Assembly: GCF_000292245.2 (NCBI RefSeq) | Contig: NZ_ALPT02000015.1 | Span: 1-64,000, forward strand | From: Alkalihalobacillus alcalophilus ATCC 27647 = CGMCC 1.3604 | GTDB taxonomy: Bacteria > Bacillota > Bacilli > Bacillales > Bacillaceae_D | DNA length: 64,000 nt | Direction: 5' to 3' | Shown here: positions 28,567 to 36,693 of the stretch, in pieces | Numbering within the stretch: the first letter of the stretch is position 1 | Layout of the letters: every line of letters starts with the position of its first letter | The notes under the pieces: generated by a model | The model's input: only the letters and a program-made list of their open reading frames with translations | What the model was told of the DNA's origin: nothing | Database searches by the model: none | Position numbers and translations under genes: made by a program

Positions 28567-29421
28567 TTATTTTAAAAATTCCTTTAAAGCTGGTACAAGT
28601 TGTTTCGCTTCAGATTGACCTTGTTCGTATAAGTGCATGAGCTTTTCACGACTTCTTTCTACACGGCCCACTTCTAATTTTTCTATCGGGCTAATGACAA
28701 AAATATTTCCTTTTTTCTCTTCCTCGCGAATATATTGAAGTGTCTCATTATAAACATGATGTCTTTTCGCAACAGCGTTTATGAGCCCAGGATAAGTCCG
28801 ATATTTCTTGCGGAAATACCATCCAAAAGATTGGGGCTTTTTGATATAATCACGATTTTGCGTTAATACAACTACATTTTTGGCATTTCCTTCTTTTACA
28901 GATTGTTTAATCGGAATTGGGTCTGAGATACCACCATCCATTAAAATTCGCCCATCAAAAGGAACAACGGGAGCAACAAAAGGTAACGAACTCGATGCTC
29001 TTAAAATCGTTAATAAGTCTTTCGGATCTCGATTTTCTGATTTTTTATAATAAACCGATTCACCTGTCATACAATCGGTTGTTCCCACGACAAATTCTTC
29101 TTCCGCCTGACTATAAGCATCAAAATCGTAAGGAACCAATTCATTCGGTAAACGCTCAAACAAAAAATCCATACCAAAAAGCTCTCTTTTTTTCACGTAG
29201 TTTCGAAAAGATAAATATTCAGCATGGTCGAGAAAATCCATATTGACCGCTCGATTTCGATCCTTTTGCCTCGAGATATAAGAAGAGCCACTACAAGCCC
29301 CTGCCGAAACACCAATCACATAAGGGAGATAGATGTCCTCATCCATCAAATATTTAAGAACACCTGCCGTAAAAACACCTCGGCTCCCGCCACCTTCTAG
29401 CACTAAACCAGCTTGAACCAT
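28567..29421 (-). CDS. Patatin-like phospholipase
   Basis: A 284-residue serine hydrolase of the RssA/YqhO type. The oxyanion loop is GLVLEGGGSRGVFTAG near residue 5, the nucleophile serine is in GVSAGACSG (about residue 40), and the catalytic aspartate is in MDGGISDPIPI (about residue 167). No signal peptide, so it is probably cytosolic. Physiological substrate unknown. Confidence 0.9.
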   Translation of the reverse strand: MVQAGLVLEGGGSRGVFTAGVLKYLMDEDIYLPYVIGVSAGACSGSSYISRQKDRNRAVNMDFLDHAEYLSFRNYVKKRELFGMDFLFERLPNELVPYDFDAYSQAEEEFVVGTTDCMTGESVYYKKSENRDPKDLLTILRASSSLPFVAPVVPFDGRILMDGGISDPIPIKQSVKEGNAKNVVVLTQNRDYIKKPQSFGWYFRKKYRTYPGLINAVAKRHHVYNETLQYIREEEKKGNIFVISPIEKLEVGRVERSREKLMHLYEQGQSEAKQLVPALKEFLK

Positions 29422-29532
29422 ATATCAAAACTCCTTTTCGTTCTGTTCATACAAAGTTTATTATAACAAATATTGTAAGAAGAAAGGAGGAATATGCCTG
29501 GGTTTAGTCATCAGGAAAAGTCACTCGTCAAC

Positions 29533-29575
29533 TAAAAAGGACACCACAGGCCAATGAGGCTCTTTTGGTGTCCTT
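29533..29575. terminator. Terminator of the brxC-grx pair
   Basis: AAGGACACCA pairs with TGGTGTCCTT around a 19-base loop, followed by TTTTTAG on the minus strand, just after the glutaredoxin-like stop. Confidence 0.8.
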
Positions 29576-29581
29576 CAACTT

Positions 29582-29821
29582 TTATTTCTTTGCTTGTTCA
29601 ATAATTTCTTTTAACTCTGGCGTGAAGCCTTTAACCGCTCGATCACCATGAACCGTTACCGGAACGCCCATAAAACCGAACTTCTCTACCTCTTGTTGGT
29701 ATTCTTCACTTGCCATCACATCTCTAACTTCGAATGGAACGCCTTCTTCTTCTAACATATTTTTCACATAATTGCACTCGACACAACCATCTGTTGAATA
29801 AACAATCACCTGTTGACTCAT
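29582..29821 (-). CDS. Glutaredoxin-like (NrdH/YtpP-size) thiol protein
   Basis: 79-residue thioredoxin-fold protein with the dithiol active site CVECNYVK at residues about 13-20 and the cis-proline region GFMGVPVTVHGD. The GFTPEL C-terminus matches glutaredoxins. The real start is the ATG at 29821; longer in-frame extension runs into the upstream gene. It overlaps the stop of the brxC-like gene (TAATG), so the two are coupled. A role in reducing bacillithiol-mixed disulfides is inferred from this pairing. Confidence 0.85.
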   Translation of the reverse strand: MSQQVIVYSTDGCVECNYVKNMLEEEGVPFEVRDVMASEEYQQEVEKFGFMGVPVTVHGDRAVKGFTPELKEIIEQAKK

Positions 29822-30144
29822 TATGCTGTCGCCTCCTGTAATGCTTTTTGGGTAATTTTCCAATGCGACGTATTCCAAGTTACCTCACCATCATTAAGCA
29901 AAAAAACTTGCGGAGATTCATGCTTAATCCCAAAATCTTCAGCAATTTGATTCGATACTGGGCGATCTTCAATGACGTGTACAATTGCAGCTGAAGCACC
30001 TGTCTCTTTTACAAACGCTAAAAATTCCTCGTGGGCTTTAGCACTAATCGGGCATGTCGTACTATGTTTGAAGAGCAGTTGTTTACCTGATTGTTTAACA
30101 AATTGATTCATCTCTTCAATCGTCGTTAGTTGTTTAATTCCCAT
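29821..30144 (-). CDS. brxC: Monothiol bacilliredoxin BrxC/YtxJ-like
   Basis: A 107-residue thioredoxin-fold protein with a single active-site cysteine in HSTTCPISAKAH (about residue 31), the TCPIS motif of YtxJ. In bacillithiol-making Firmicutes these proteins remove bacillithiol from oxidised protein thiols. ESPQVFLLNDGEVTWNTSHW holds the cis-proline. It is first in a two-gene unit with the glutaredoxin-like gene. Confidence 0.85.
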   Translation of the reverse strand: MGIKQLTTIEEMNQFVKQSGKQLLFKHSTTCPISAKAHEEFLAFVKETGASAAIVHVIEDRPVSNQIAEDFGIKHESPQVFLLNDGEVTWNTSHWKITQKALQEATA

Positions 30145-30350
30145 TTTAACACCTATCCTTTTTGATCACTTTTCTTTGTAAGCGGTAAAGCTTTATAACT
30201 TAACTTTATCATATTCGGAAAAAAGATGCTTATTATGAGCTTGATTGGATGAGGATGAGAAAAAAACTAAAAACCTCAACCGATTTGTGGAAAGGCAATT
30301 TAAAATAAAAGATCTATTAAGGGAGCTTAGTTCGCATTTGATTACTTAGT

Positions 30351-30480
30351 ATACTCCGAAAGCTACGTCCCCTTCACTTTCCATGGGCACGGCCTCAGCC
30401 TCCTCGGCTTAGTCATTGGTTTCCAGCGGGGGCTTCTCCTCGCGCTGTTCCCGTAGGAGTCTATTGGGATTCCGTTTGCT
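30351..30480. repeat. Degenerate copy of the GC-rich palindromic repeat
   Basis: tactccgaaagc...gtaggagtct contains the blocks agcctcctcggct and ttcccgtaggagtc in the order seen in the GC-rich palindromes at 51523-51616 and 15536-15637, but with many changes. The remainder of 30145-30758 holds no convincing gene. Confidence 0.55.
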
Positions 30481-30758
30481 CTGTTTTGGTTATTAAAAAA
30501 AACGAACAAGATGAGAAGCGATTAAGCCTTTTATCTTAGTTTTAAAAGAAATATTTAAGAAGGACTTCTATATAGGTTTGCCTTTTTTCAGCTTTCCGCT
30601 ACAAAACAGATGCATGATAAAAAAAGACGCCACACCCAACGAATGGAGTTTTTATTTTCGATAATATCTAATAATGATTTTTTATAACAACGTTTGGAAG
30701 GTTTTCTGTCGCTAAAGCGTTCAGATATTTCCTTGAATCGCTTGCAACGTTCAAAACT

Positions 30759-30965
30759 TCATCTTTTTAGAATGCCAATTTTGATTATTGTAAAGGCGTT
30801 ATGTTCTCGAATTATATCAATCAGAGTGTCGGATTCAAATCCGTATTTTTCAAGGCCTTTCACTTTTGCACCGTTGACAACCTTCTTGTGTGCTTCAATT
30901 GCATTCAATAGGAATTTATTTTTCCAATAATCTTTCACGATTTCACCGCCCCAATAGATTGACAT
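30759..30965 (-). CDS. Possible 68-residue hypothetical protein in element remnant
   Basis: An open frame coding a plausible mixed-charge peptide (KDYWKNKFLLNAIEAHKK...), but no ribosome site precedes the ATG and a T-run from the upstream gene's terminator is just before it. It may be the tail of a broken gene of the older element. Not recognised. Confidence 0.25.
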   Translation of the reverse strand: MSIYWGGEIVKDYWKNKFLLNAIEAHKKVVNGAKVKGLEKYGFESDTLIDIIREHNAFTIIKIGILKR

Positions 30966-30999
30966 TTTCGTTATAAAAAAAGAAGGTTATTTCCCGTCC

Positions 31000-31593
31000 T
31001 TAGTATTTTTGTATATTCCAAGAAGGATTGATTTGTCGGATAAAGTATATTTCGGCTTCTTTGATTTCTTCTACATTGTCCATTAGACAAACGTAAAATT
31101 TGATTTGCTTCATGTTATCCATGATTAAATTATTCATTCGACAATTTGTGTTGCGTCCGTCTAAATAACAATTTTTAGGTGAAATTCTCCCATACCCGTT
31201 ATTTACACGTTTTTGAAAGTTATCTAAGCACCTTCCAATGTATTTGATTTCATCGTCAACCCTATAGGCATATAATCCTTTTTTATTCATATAATTTTTG
31301 TCTTCAATACGAAATGTACCAAACTTTAAATCGCCGTATTGATTGAGAAAGCGTGTATAAAAGTTGTCACCGTTTTCTTTAAGATAAAATAAAAATTCAC
31401 CTATATTCCATTCCAAATATTTGTCATATTTTCCGATAACAATTGGTTCAAGATGATTATATCTATCCTTTGCTATTGTTGCCGCCAATGATTTCGGTTT
31501 TAATCTTGCGAAATGATTCGTTGTAATTTCGTCTTTGAAAGACAATTCAATAGGTTCGAAAGTTAATTCTTTTTCGTTCCAATATAATTGCAT
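31000..31593 (-). CDS. GIY-YIG-type nuclease-like protein
   Basis: A 197-residue protein whose second half matches the GIY-YIG layout: GLYAYRVDDEIKYIGRC (about residues 104-120, the two strands and the YIG), then GYGRIS, CRMNNLI, and the glutamate in EAEIYFIRQINPSWN. The N-terminal half (about 100 residues) is not recognised. Such genes travel with phages and islands. It lies in the 30.6-32.1 kb remnant and its DNA contains CpG, unlike the adjacent element. The ATG follows GGGGGACGCT. Confidence 0.7.
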   Translation of the reverse strand: MQLYWNEKELTFEPIELSFKDEITTNHFARLKPKSLAATIAKDRYNHLEPIVIGKYDKYLEWNIGEFLFYLKENGDNFYTRFLNQYGDLKFGTFRIEDKNYMNKKGLYAYRVDDEIKYIGRCLDNFQKRVNNGYGRISPKNCYLDGRNTNCRMNNLIMDNMKQIKFYVCLMDNVEEIKEAEIYFIRQINPSWNIQKY

Positions 31594-31816
31594 AGCGTCC
31601 CCCTTGTCTACCTCACGTACTATTTTGATAATATATTAGAAATTATTATAACAAAGTTGAAGATATGTCGCACAACTAAAGATGTGAGTCGAAAAGTCTT
31701 CGTTCCATTTAGTCATTGATACGGAACAACTTCACCGACAATGAAGCCGCCGAACTTTCGGGCGTCTCCTTTCGTGGAAGCGTTCTTTTTTATACTCGAA
31801 ATATTGTCGCTCCATT

Positions 31817-31948
31817 TCATAATAATTGACGTTTAATAATAAAGATAATAGTTCGATTGAACACCGTTCCATTGCGAATAGTATGTGAACTACCTAATAA
31901 TTCGTTCACATTAAGCTCAACATCAAATATTCCTTTTCTTTTCGTCAT
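31817..31948 (-). pseudogene. Integrase N-terminal remnant (MTKRKGIFDV-type)
   Basis: Starting at 31948 with a good AGGAGG site, the frame begins with the same ten residues, MTKRKGIFDV, as the intact integrase at 37683-38669. It stays loosely similar for about 30 residues and then stops after 43. No core or catalytic residues remain. It sits next to tRNA-Arg copy 1 in the same relation as the intact integrase to tRNA-Arg copy 2, so it marks the end of an older, related element. DNA between 31594 and 31816 holds no clear gene. Confidence 0.75.
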
Positions 31949-32079
31949 AACAAAAAAGCCTCCTATATCGAATGTGATTGGAGTCAAAATACGGTGTAAT
32001 TTCTTAAATGACCGTAGCACTGACCGTTTCACTAAACGATATAAAAGGCTGTTAAATTAACATTTATGTAATATTCAAA

Positions 32080-32156
<77 letters not shown>

Positions 32157-32166
32157 GGAAACTGCT

Positions 32167-32212
32167 CCTTATCAGTCAAACCACAGACATATCAAGGAGT
32201 TAACACAGATTA
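32167..32212. repeat. Element-end repeats, left
   Basis: ccttatcagtcaaacc...catatcaaggagtt (32167-32203) is an imperfect direct repeat of 38774-38812, and gttaacacagatta (32199-32212) is a perfect 14-base inverse of 38757-38770. Placed just inside the att copies, they are candidate arm-type sites for the integrase or an excision factor. Confidence 0.6.
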
Positions 32213-32380
32213 AGTTTTCACTGTAAGTCTACAATAATATAATAGTAGAGATTAGTTCAATTCCCTAACTAAGTTCTATTACCTTATTTAAGATAATAAC
32301 TTATAGCTTTACAGTTATCAACAGATTTCTTTACTGTCTCCTCTGTTTTTACAAAAGAATATCTCCTAATGAACATAAAT

Positions 32381-32406
32381 AAAAAGAGAGCCTTTTATAG
32401 CTCCCC
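32381..32406 (-). terminator. Terminator after the HicB-like/78-residue pair
   Basis: On the minus strand GGGGAGC pairs with GCTCTC around TATAAAAG, followed by TTTTTATT. The stop codon of the 78-residue gene lies inside the hairpin. Confidence 0.7.
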
Positions 32407-32631
32407 ATTTCTTTTAAGCCTGTCATAAGCAACTAAAGCATTTCTATACTTTAGTTCATTCAGCCTGCCATTATTAATATCATAATCCAATAAGTAGGTT
32501 AGAGCTAAATGATGCCCCTGCCCACTAAACCATTTAACAACATCATTCATATCACTCTCTAAATTGAATAGTTCTGTTTTATCTGCCTCAGCTATTGCTT
32601 TAACTAATGCTAATTCCTCAGTAGTCATCAT
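32395..32631 (-). CDS. Unknown 78-residue protein coupled to HicB-like gene
   Basis: Not recognised. A small acidic, helical protein (EELALVKAIAEADKTELFNLESDMNDVVKWFSGQGHHLALTYLL is one stretch). Its ATG overlaps the HicB-like stop as TAATG, so it is translated with it; the next codon is also ATG (32628). Usually HicB is paired with the HicA toxin, about 60 residues with a histidine in a GSH-type motif. That motif is absent here (only GQGHH). It is therefore either a replacement partner or an unrelated passenger. Confidence 0.65.
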   Translation of the reverse strand: MMTTEELALVKAIAEADKTELFNLESDMNDVVKWFSGQGHHLALTYLLDYDINNGRLNELKYRNALVAYDRLKRNGEL

Positions 32632-32903
32632 TACACAGCCTTTCTGTATTCATCTGTATTCACTTCTATCAGCACTAAACTTGCACCCTCAGGAGCTTTC
32701 AGAGCAGTTACAGGAGAGGCAGGAGGTAACTGCTTTCCATCATCCTCATAATCTGTAAGCATTAAAGCTAAAACATCCTCAGCCATAGAGACAGCATGAG
32801 ACAAGCTTTCCCCATCTGTGAACACATTCTCTAAGTCAGGAAAACTAACAATAAATGCTCCATCCTCTTTATGAATCACTGAATAATATTTGTATACTGG
32901 CAT
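32631..32903 (-). CDS. HicB-like antitoxin-fold protein
   Basis: 90-residue protein with the HicB partial RNase-H fold signature: YKYYSVIHKEDGAFIVSFPDLENVFTDG at the start, SLSHAVSMAEDVLALML, then PPASPVTAL and a VNTDEYRKAV C-terminus. HicB proteins normally neutralise HicA, an mRNA interferase. There is no C-terminal DNA-binding domain and no HicA next to it. It is first in a two-gene unit with a coupled 78-residue gene. The ATG follows GGAGTTGATGGCAA. Confidence 0.8.
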   Translation of the reverse strand: MPVYKYYSVIHKEDGAFIVSFPDLENVFTDGESLSHAVSMAEDVLALMLTDYEDDGKQLPPASPVTALKAPEGASLVLIEVNTDEYRKAV

Positions 32904-32950
32904 TTGCCATCAACTCCTGTTTTTATTAAATCAATTTTACCACAGGAAAT

Positions 32951-32978
32951 AAAAAAGTAGGAGCAAAAAGCTCCCTAC
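32951..32978 (-). terminator. Terminator after the 117-residue HTH gene
   Basis: GTAGGGAGC pairs with GCTCCTAC, followed by TTTTTTATT on the minus strand; the gene's stop codon is inside the stem. Confidence 0.75.
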
Positions 32979-33328
32979 AGTTGACTTACTTTTATTTGAT
33001 ACATCTTTTCTAACATCTCAGGCTCATTCTCAACTAAATACATTCCAATCTGATAAGCTTCTTTAGCCTCTGCTCCTGATTGTCTACCAAAGCCATTTAA
33101 TACTGATTTAATAATAGCTGTAGAGACACCATATCCTAATGAATACTGCTTAATATCTTTTGCTGTCATACCTCTAAGATAATGTAAATACAAAATGTCC
33201 CCAACTCTGTAACCATTCATTAGGTCAGTTTTAGAATTCTTTGAGCATAATCTATAAGCCATTGGACTCCATGCCTCAGCTTGTTCTCCTGATACTCTCC
33301 ATTCATTAAACCTGTAATCTATACTCAT
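32975..33328 (-). CDS. Unknown 117-residue protein with a helix-turn-helix-like segment
   Basis: Not recognised by name. Residues about 47-77 (LYLHYLRGMTAKDIKQYSLGYGVSTAIIKSVLNGFGR) have the spacing of a helix-turn-helix of the sigma-70 region 4 / resolvase type, so DNA binding is plausible. A strong ribosome site (GAGGAGAGGGAGAGATAGA) precedes the ATG. It has its own terminator, so it is probably a separate transcription unit within the element, perhaps its regulator. Confidence 0.65.
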   Translation of the reverse strand: MSIDYRFNEWRVSGEQAEAWSPMAYRLCSKNSKTDLMNGYRVGDILYLHYLRGMTAKDIKQYSLGYGVSTAIIKSVLNGFGRQSGAEAKEAYQIGMYLVENEPEMLEKMYQIKVSQL

Positions 33329-33356
33329 TCTATCTCTCCCTCTCCTCAGTAAAATA

Positions 33357-33413
33357 AAAAAAGGCTGAATCTGCTATCTTTGCAGAAACAACCTCTGTTC
33401 TTTTTGAGCCTCA
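33357..33413 (-). terminator. Terminator after the coiled-coil gene
   Basis: AGGCTC...CAGCCT outer stem with an inner CAGAGGTTGTTTCTG hairpin, followed by TTTTTTTATT on the minus strand. Confidence 0.65.
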
Positions 33414-33414
33414 A

Positions 33415-34038
33415 CTATAGTATTTCTAATCCTGATGTTCTTAATTGTCTAATATAAGGTCTAATTTCATAATCAAATTCCATTAACTTAGTATTTAAGT
33501 CTCTTTGTCCTAAGTGAGTACCTCTGTATGGCATATTCTGTTCTTCAAGTGCCACAATCTTTGTATCTAACAGGATTGCCCTAACTCCTGCAAATCTTCC
33601 TGATAATGCATTAGAAAATCCTTGCATTTTTTCCATAGTAGCAGAAAGCTCTGATAAGCTTGTATTTACAATCATGTAATTATCTACTGTTCTAAACAAG
33701 AAACAAGCTGACTTATGAACAGCAAAAAATGCCTCAGCCTTATCCTCTAACTCTACATACATAGCTTTTATTTGAGCCTCAGTAACTGCCTGTTGTAGCT
33801 CCAAATCCTCCTGTAAAGAATGAATCTGCTGTTTAATTAGCCTAGCCTCTCCCAAGTCTTGAGCCATTGTAAGAGCCTCCTGTAGAACCTGTAACTCCTG
33901 TTCCATTTTAACAAGTACCTCTTTTCCTGATGACTCTAGCTCCTCAATAGAGTCCATTACAATGTCAACAACTTCTCTAGCCTCCTGTACTTCTGCTACC
34001 TTTGCTGTCAAATCCTTAATCATTTGTTCTTTCATCAT
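33415..34038 (-). CDS. Unknown 207-residue coiled-coil protein
   Basis: Not recognised. Residues 1 to about 115 are a continuous charged helix with heptad character (EVQEAREVVDIVMDSIEELESSG, LQVLQEALTMAQDLGEARLI). A C-terminal part of about 90 residues (ACFLFRTVDNYMIVNTSLSELSATM...) follows. It is 26 bp after the 131-residue gene, with ribosome site GGAGGAATT before two consecutive ATGs (34038, 34035). Together the two genes form one unit. No membrane segment or enzyme motif. Confidence 0.7.
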   Translation of the reverse strand: MMKEQMIKDLTAKVAEVQEAREVVDIVMDSIEELESSGKEVLVKMEQELQVLQEALTMAQDLGEARLIKQQIHSLQEDLELQQAVTEAQIKAMYVELEDKAEAFFAVHKSACFLFRTVDNYMIVNTSLSELSATMEKMQGFSNALSGRFAGVRAILLDTKIVALEEQNMPYRGTHLGQRDLNTKLMEFDYEIRPYIRQLRTSGLEIL

Positions 34039-34064
34039 AATTCCTCCTCAGCCTCCATTATCTC

Positions 34065-34460
34065 TTAGATAAATTTCTTGAATAACTGTATCTGACTTTT
34101 AATTTCCTCAGCCTCTTGTGCCTTGTTCTTATAAGCATCTATTTTCCCTTGATGAGCTAATAGTCCTGCTGTTGTACTTGCATTAAGTAATTTCTTTTCA
34201 AGTGATTTAATTGCTGTTCTACATTGACCTGAAAATTCAACTGCTTTCTGAGCCTCAAAGTTACTAGCATTTAGCTCACCATTCAATAAGCCATTTGCTG
34301 TAGCTGTCATTTGAGAAAAATCATGCTCCTTATTCATTGCTGTTCCAATTGCATTGCTCATTTTCTGATGCCTTTCAAGGTTTGCCTGCTGTCTTTCACT
34401 TACCTTTTGTGCCATGTTCTCTAAATTCTGTCTGTTTATCTGCTCATATGTCATACTCAT
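34065..34460 (-). CDS. Unknown 131-residue helical protein
   Basis: Not recognised. Predicted almost all-helical and rich in Q, N, A and K (YEQINRQNLENMAQKVSERQ, FEAQKAVEFSGQCRTAIKSLEKKLL). It resembles small phage or plasmid accessory proteins in composition only. The ATG follows GAGGAGGAATTAAA. It lies between the RepL-like gene (120 bp upstream) and the coiled-coil gene (26 bp downstream), so replication or partition functions are possible but unproven. Confidence 0.65.
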   Translation of the reverse strand: MSMTYEQINRQNLENMAQKVSERQQANLERHQKMSNAIGTAMNKEHDFSQMTATANGLLNGELNASNFEAQKAVEFSGQCRTAIKSLEKKLLNASTTAGLLAHQGKIDAYKNKAQEAEEIKSQIQLFKKFI

Positions 34461-34580
34461 TTTAATTCCTCCTCAGTAGTATTAGGAAAAGAGCTGTATA
34501 AATACACTCATTTTCCTGTACTCTAGCCTAACTATGACTAGTTGATTAAAGTAATTTTTCAATATTTTTGATTTAGATTT

Positions 34581-35432
34581 CTAGTTACACTTATTAACAA
34601 TAAACTCTGCTCCTAGCTTAATATCAGGCTCTCCTGCTTTTCTGTATAAAATGAATGGATTAGCCTTAATCATTAATTGCTTACCTACTTTTGTCTTTGC
34701 ATATATATACATTCCATTCCATTGTAAATGGCTGAGCTTTCTGCTTGTCTCCTCAAGACTCATGTTCATCATTTGAGCCAATGAATCTAATGTAAGAGTA
34801 TTTATTAAATACAATTCTCTTTCATTTGGATTAGTAACAAGCAAGTTTGTTTCATAATGGATTAATTGAATAGTCTTGTAGACAAAACCAATGTCAGCAG
34901 GTTGTAAACCTTCCTCATATGCCTCCTGTAAACTATTAATAAACACCTTAACAACCTTATCAGTCTTATTCTTACTGTACTGTCCTGCTACCCCTGTCCT
35001 AAAACAATATTCAGGGTTAATAAAAAAAGCCTTATGACTTTTGCCATAAAGCACCACTGTATCCTTATAAAGTAGCTCCTTTTCTACAAGTTTTTTAATC
35101 AGTGTACTGACTGTTCTAGGAGTTACATTTAATTTTTTAGCTATCTCCTTATTATTCATTGGCAATTTAGCATTAGGAGATGCCTTGAGCATATTATTAT
35201 AGTCAACATATGTCTGTAACAGAAGGAAGTAACCTAGCTCCTTATTTTTCATTTTAGACAGTCTCCCCTTTATTGTTTCCATTTCAGTAAAAACAAATAA
35301 TGCTGAGCTATTCTCTATGACTGCTCTTTTCTTCTTTTGATGCTTAATAGCCTCTAATTGTTCAGGAAGTATAATCTTAGCTCCATAAACCCTTTCTCCA
35401 TCCTCATTAGCTACAATATAATTCTTACCCAT
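34581..35432 (-). CDS. RepL-like winged-helix protein, putative replication initiator
   Basis: A 283-residue protein. Residues about 65-155 resemble the RepL plasmid replication family: LLLQTYVDYNNML, a winged helix MNNKEIAKKLNVTPRTVSTLIKKLVEKELLYKD, and AFFINPEYCFRTG. A second helix-turn-helix-like part, TLTLDSLAQMMNMSLEETSRKLSHL, lies near residue 225. A replication initiator or a master regulator both fit. A pair of 22-bp direct repeats lies 264-320 bases upstream of its start, as iterons would. The ATG follows GAGGAGGGCAGGATA. Confidence 0.65.
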   Translation of the reverse strand: MGKNYIVANEDGERVYGAKIILPEQLEAIKHQKKKRAVIENSSALFVFTEMETIKGRLSKMKNKELGYFLLLQTYVDYNNMLKASPNAKLPMNNKEIAKKLNVTPRTVSTLIKKLVEKELLYKDTVVLYGKSHKAFFINPEYCFRTGVAGQYSKNKTDKVVKVFINSLQEAYEEGLQPADIGFVYKTIQLIHYETNLLVTNPNERELYLINTLTLDSLAQMMNMSLEETSRKLSHLQWNGMYIYAKTKVGKQLMIKANPFILYRKAGEPDIKLGAEFIVNKCN

Positions 35433-36480
35433 TATCCTGCCCTCCTCAAAATTTTTCAGCTCAAGTATGTTGTCATAATTCAGCTACTTATTAGCCATCT
35501 AAGAGGAGAGAAATAAAGTAATTTCACAAGTTTTTTGATATAAATTTCTGTATAAACATCTGTAACAATGCCCTTGTACCAATTATTTGTACCTATCTTT
35601 TACATCTTTTATAACTCTCTATTTTTTTATAAGTAATAAAGATCAGTACCAATTTCTTGAACACAGTTGTCATGTGCAATGAAAACCAAAGATAACACTT
35701 GAGCATTTTTGCACTTTTAATAGCTTTCACTTGAGCATTTTTGCACTTTAATAAATTAACATAATTCCATATGGCTCTAGGGTTCATACACATTTTCATA
35801 AAGTAGAATCCCTCTTATCTTTTAAGAGATAAAATCAAAGACTTGAGTCTGTCATACTGACACCCTCCCACCAATAACAATACTACCTGAGTATAAATTC
35901 TATCAGTACAATAACCATGACATATACAGTATGTAATTAAGGTAGTATGGATGGCTGATAAGCCAGACATTAGTCTATTATGTAGCTTATGTTATGTAGA
36001 GGACTGTCTTTTTTTGTATAGGGGGGAGCTATTTTACATAAGGGGGAGGTTTATGCTGTTCCTGTGGTTGTATAAGGCTCTGAGAGCTATTCTAAAGCAC
36101 ATTTGACAAAATCATTTAATTATGCTTACACCTCCTTTAAAAGCCTACTGTAAGGCTACACAGAGATAATTTGACAAACTTAACAAACTATACTTAAACC
36201 TCTCCAATTCCTGCTCTGTACTACCTTCCATACAATTTTAAAAACTGGATAGGAGAGGAAATAGGCAATGCTTAATTTGTTGTAAAAATCCCAAAAGAAA
36301 AAGATAGGTCTTGGATTATTTAGCACACTAAAGTATAGAAGTATCAAGGGTTTCAACCTGAAAAAGTCCAAGAAATCAGGAGTACACACAATATAAAAAA
36401 TATTTGCAGATTGCTCTCTAAAGCCTGTCATAGAGGGAAACTTGACAAGATAATAAAAATATGAATTATGTAGAGACAAT
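35433..36480. other. Long non-coding region with iteron-like repeats, candidate origin
   Basis: About 1 kb without a convincing gene. Two 22-base direct repeats, cacttgagcatttttgcact plus tt, start at 35696 and 35728 (32-base spacing). Two G-runs, ggggggagct (from about 36021) and aagggggaggt (from about 36039), lie near the middle. A frame at 36180-36518 is open, but it begins inside a terminator and has no ribosome site. The position upstream of the RepL-like gene suggests the replication origin. Confidence 0.5.
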
Positions 36481-36510
36481 AAAAAAGAGCAACCCTCAGC
36501 AGGTAGCTCT
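36481..36510 (-). terminator. Terminator after resolvase/49-residue unit
   Basis: AGAGC...ACC pairs with GGT...GCTCT on the minus strand, followed by TTTTTTATT. Confidence 0.8.
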
Positions 36511-36526
36511 GTCTGCAACTCATCTA

Positions 36527-36676
36527 TTATCTTCCTAATCCATTCTCTCTCATTATGGAGGATAAGACCTCCTGTATTGTCTCAGCATCTAGCTTGCTTA
36601 ATACAGCATCTAACATGTTATTTGCTCCTAGTGCCTCAGTTACTGCCTCTACTGTTTGTAAATTAAATTGTATCAT
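36527..36676 (-). CDS. 49-residue protein downstream of resolvase
   Basis: A short gene with an excellent ribosome site (GGAGGATACAAGA before the ATG). The product is helical and acidic (FNLQTVEAVTEALGANNML, DAVLSKLDAETIQEVLSSIM). It begins 18 bases after the resolvase stop and is followed 17 bases later by a terminator, so it is the second gene of that transcript. No function recognised. Confidence 0.6.
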   Translation of the reverse strand: MIQFNLQTVEAVTEALGANNMLDAVLSKLDAETIQEVLSSIMRENGLGR

Positions 36677-36693
36677 TCTTGTATCCTCCAATA

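Noticed and set aside
31817..32032. 71-codon frame starting upstream of the integrase stub
   Set aside because: The first 28 codons precede a good ribosome site and the MTKRKG start, so they are treated as leader.
36180..36518. 112-codon open frame on the minus strand in the CpG-free element
   Set aside because: It begins inside a clear terminator, has no ribosome site and codes an aromatic-rich, unnatural-looking peptide.
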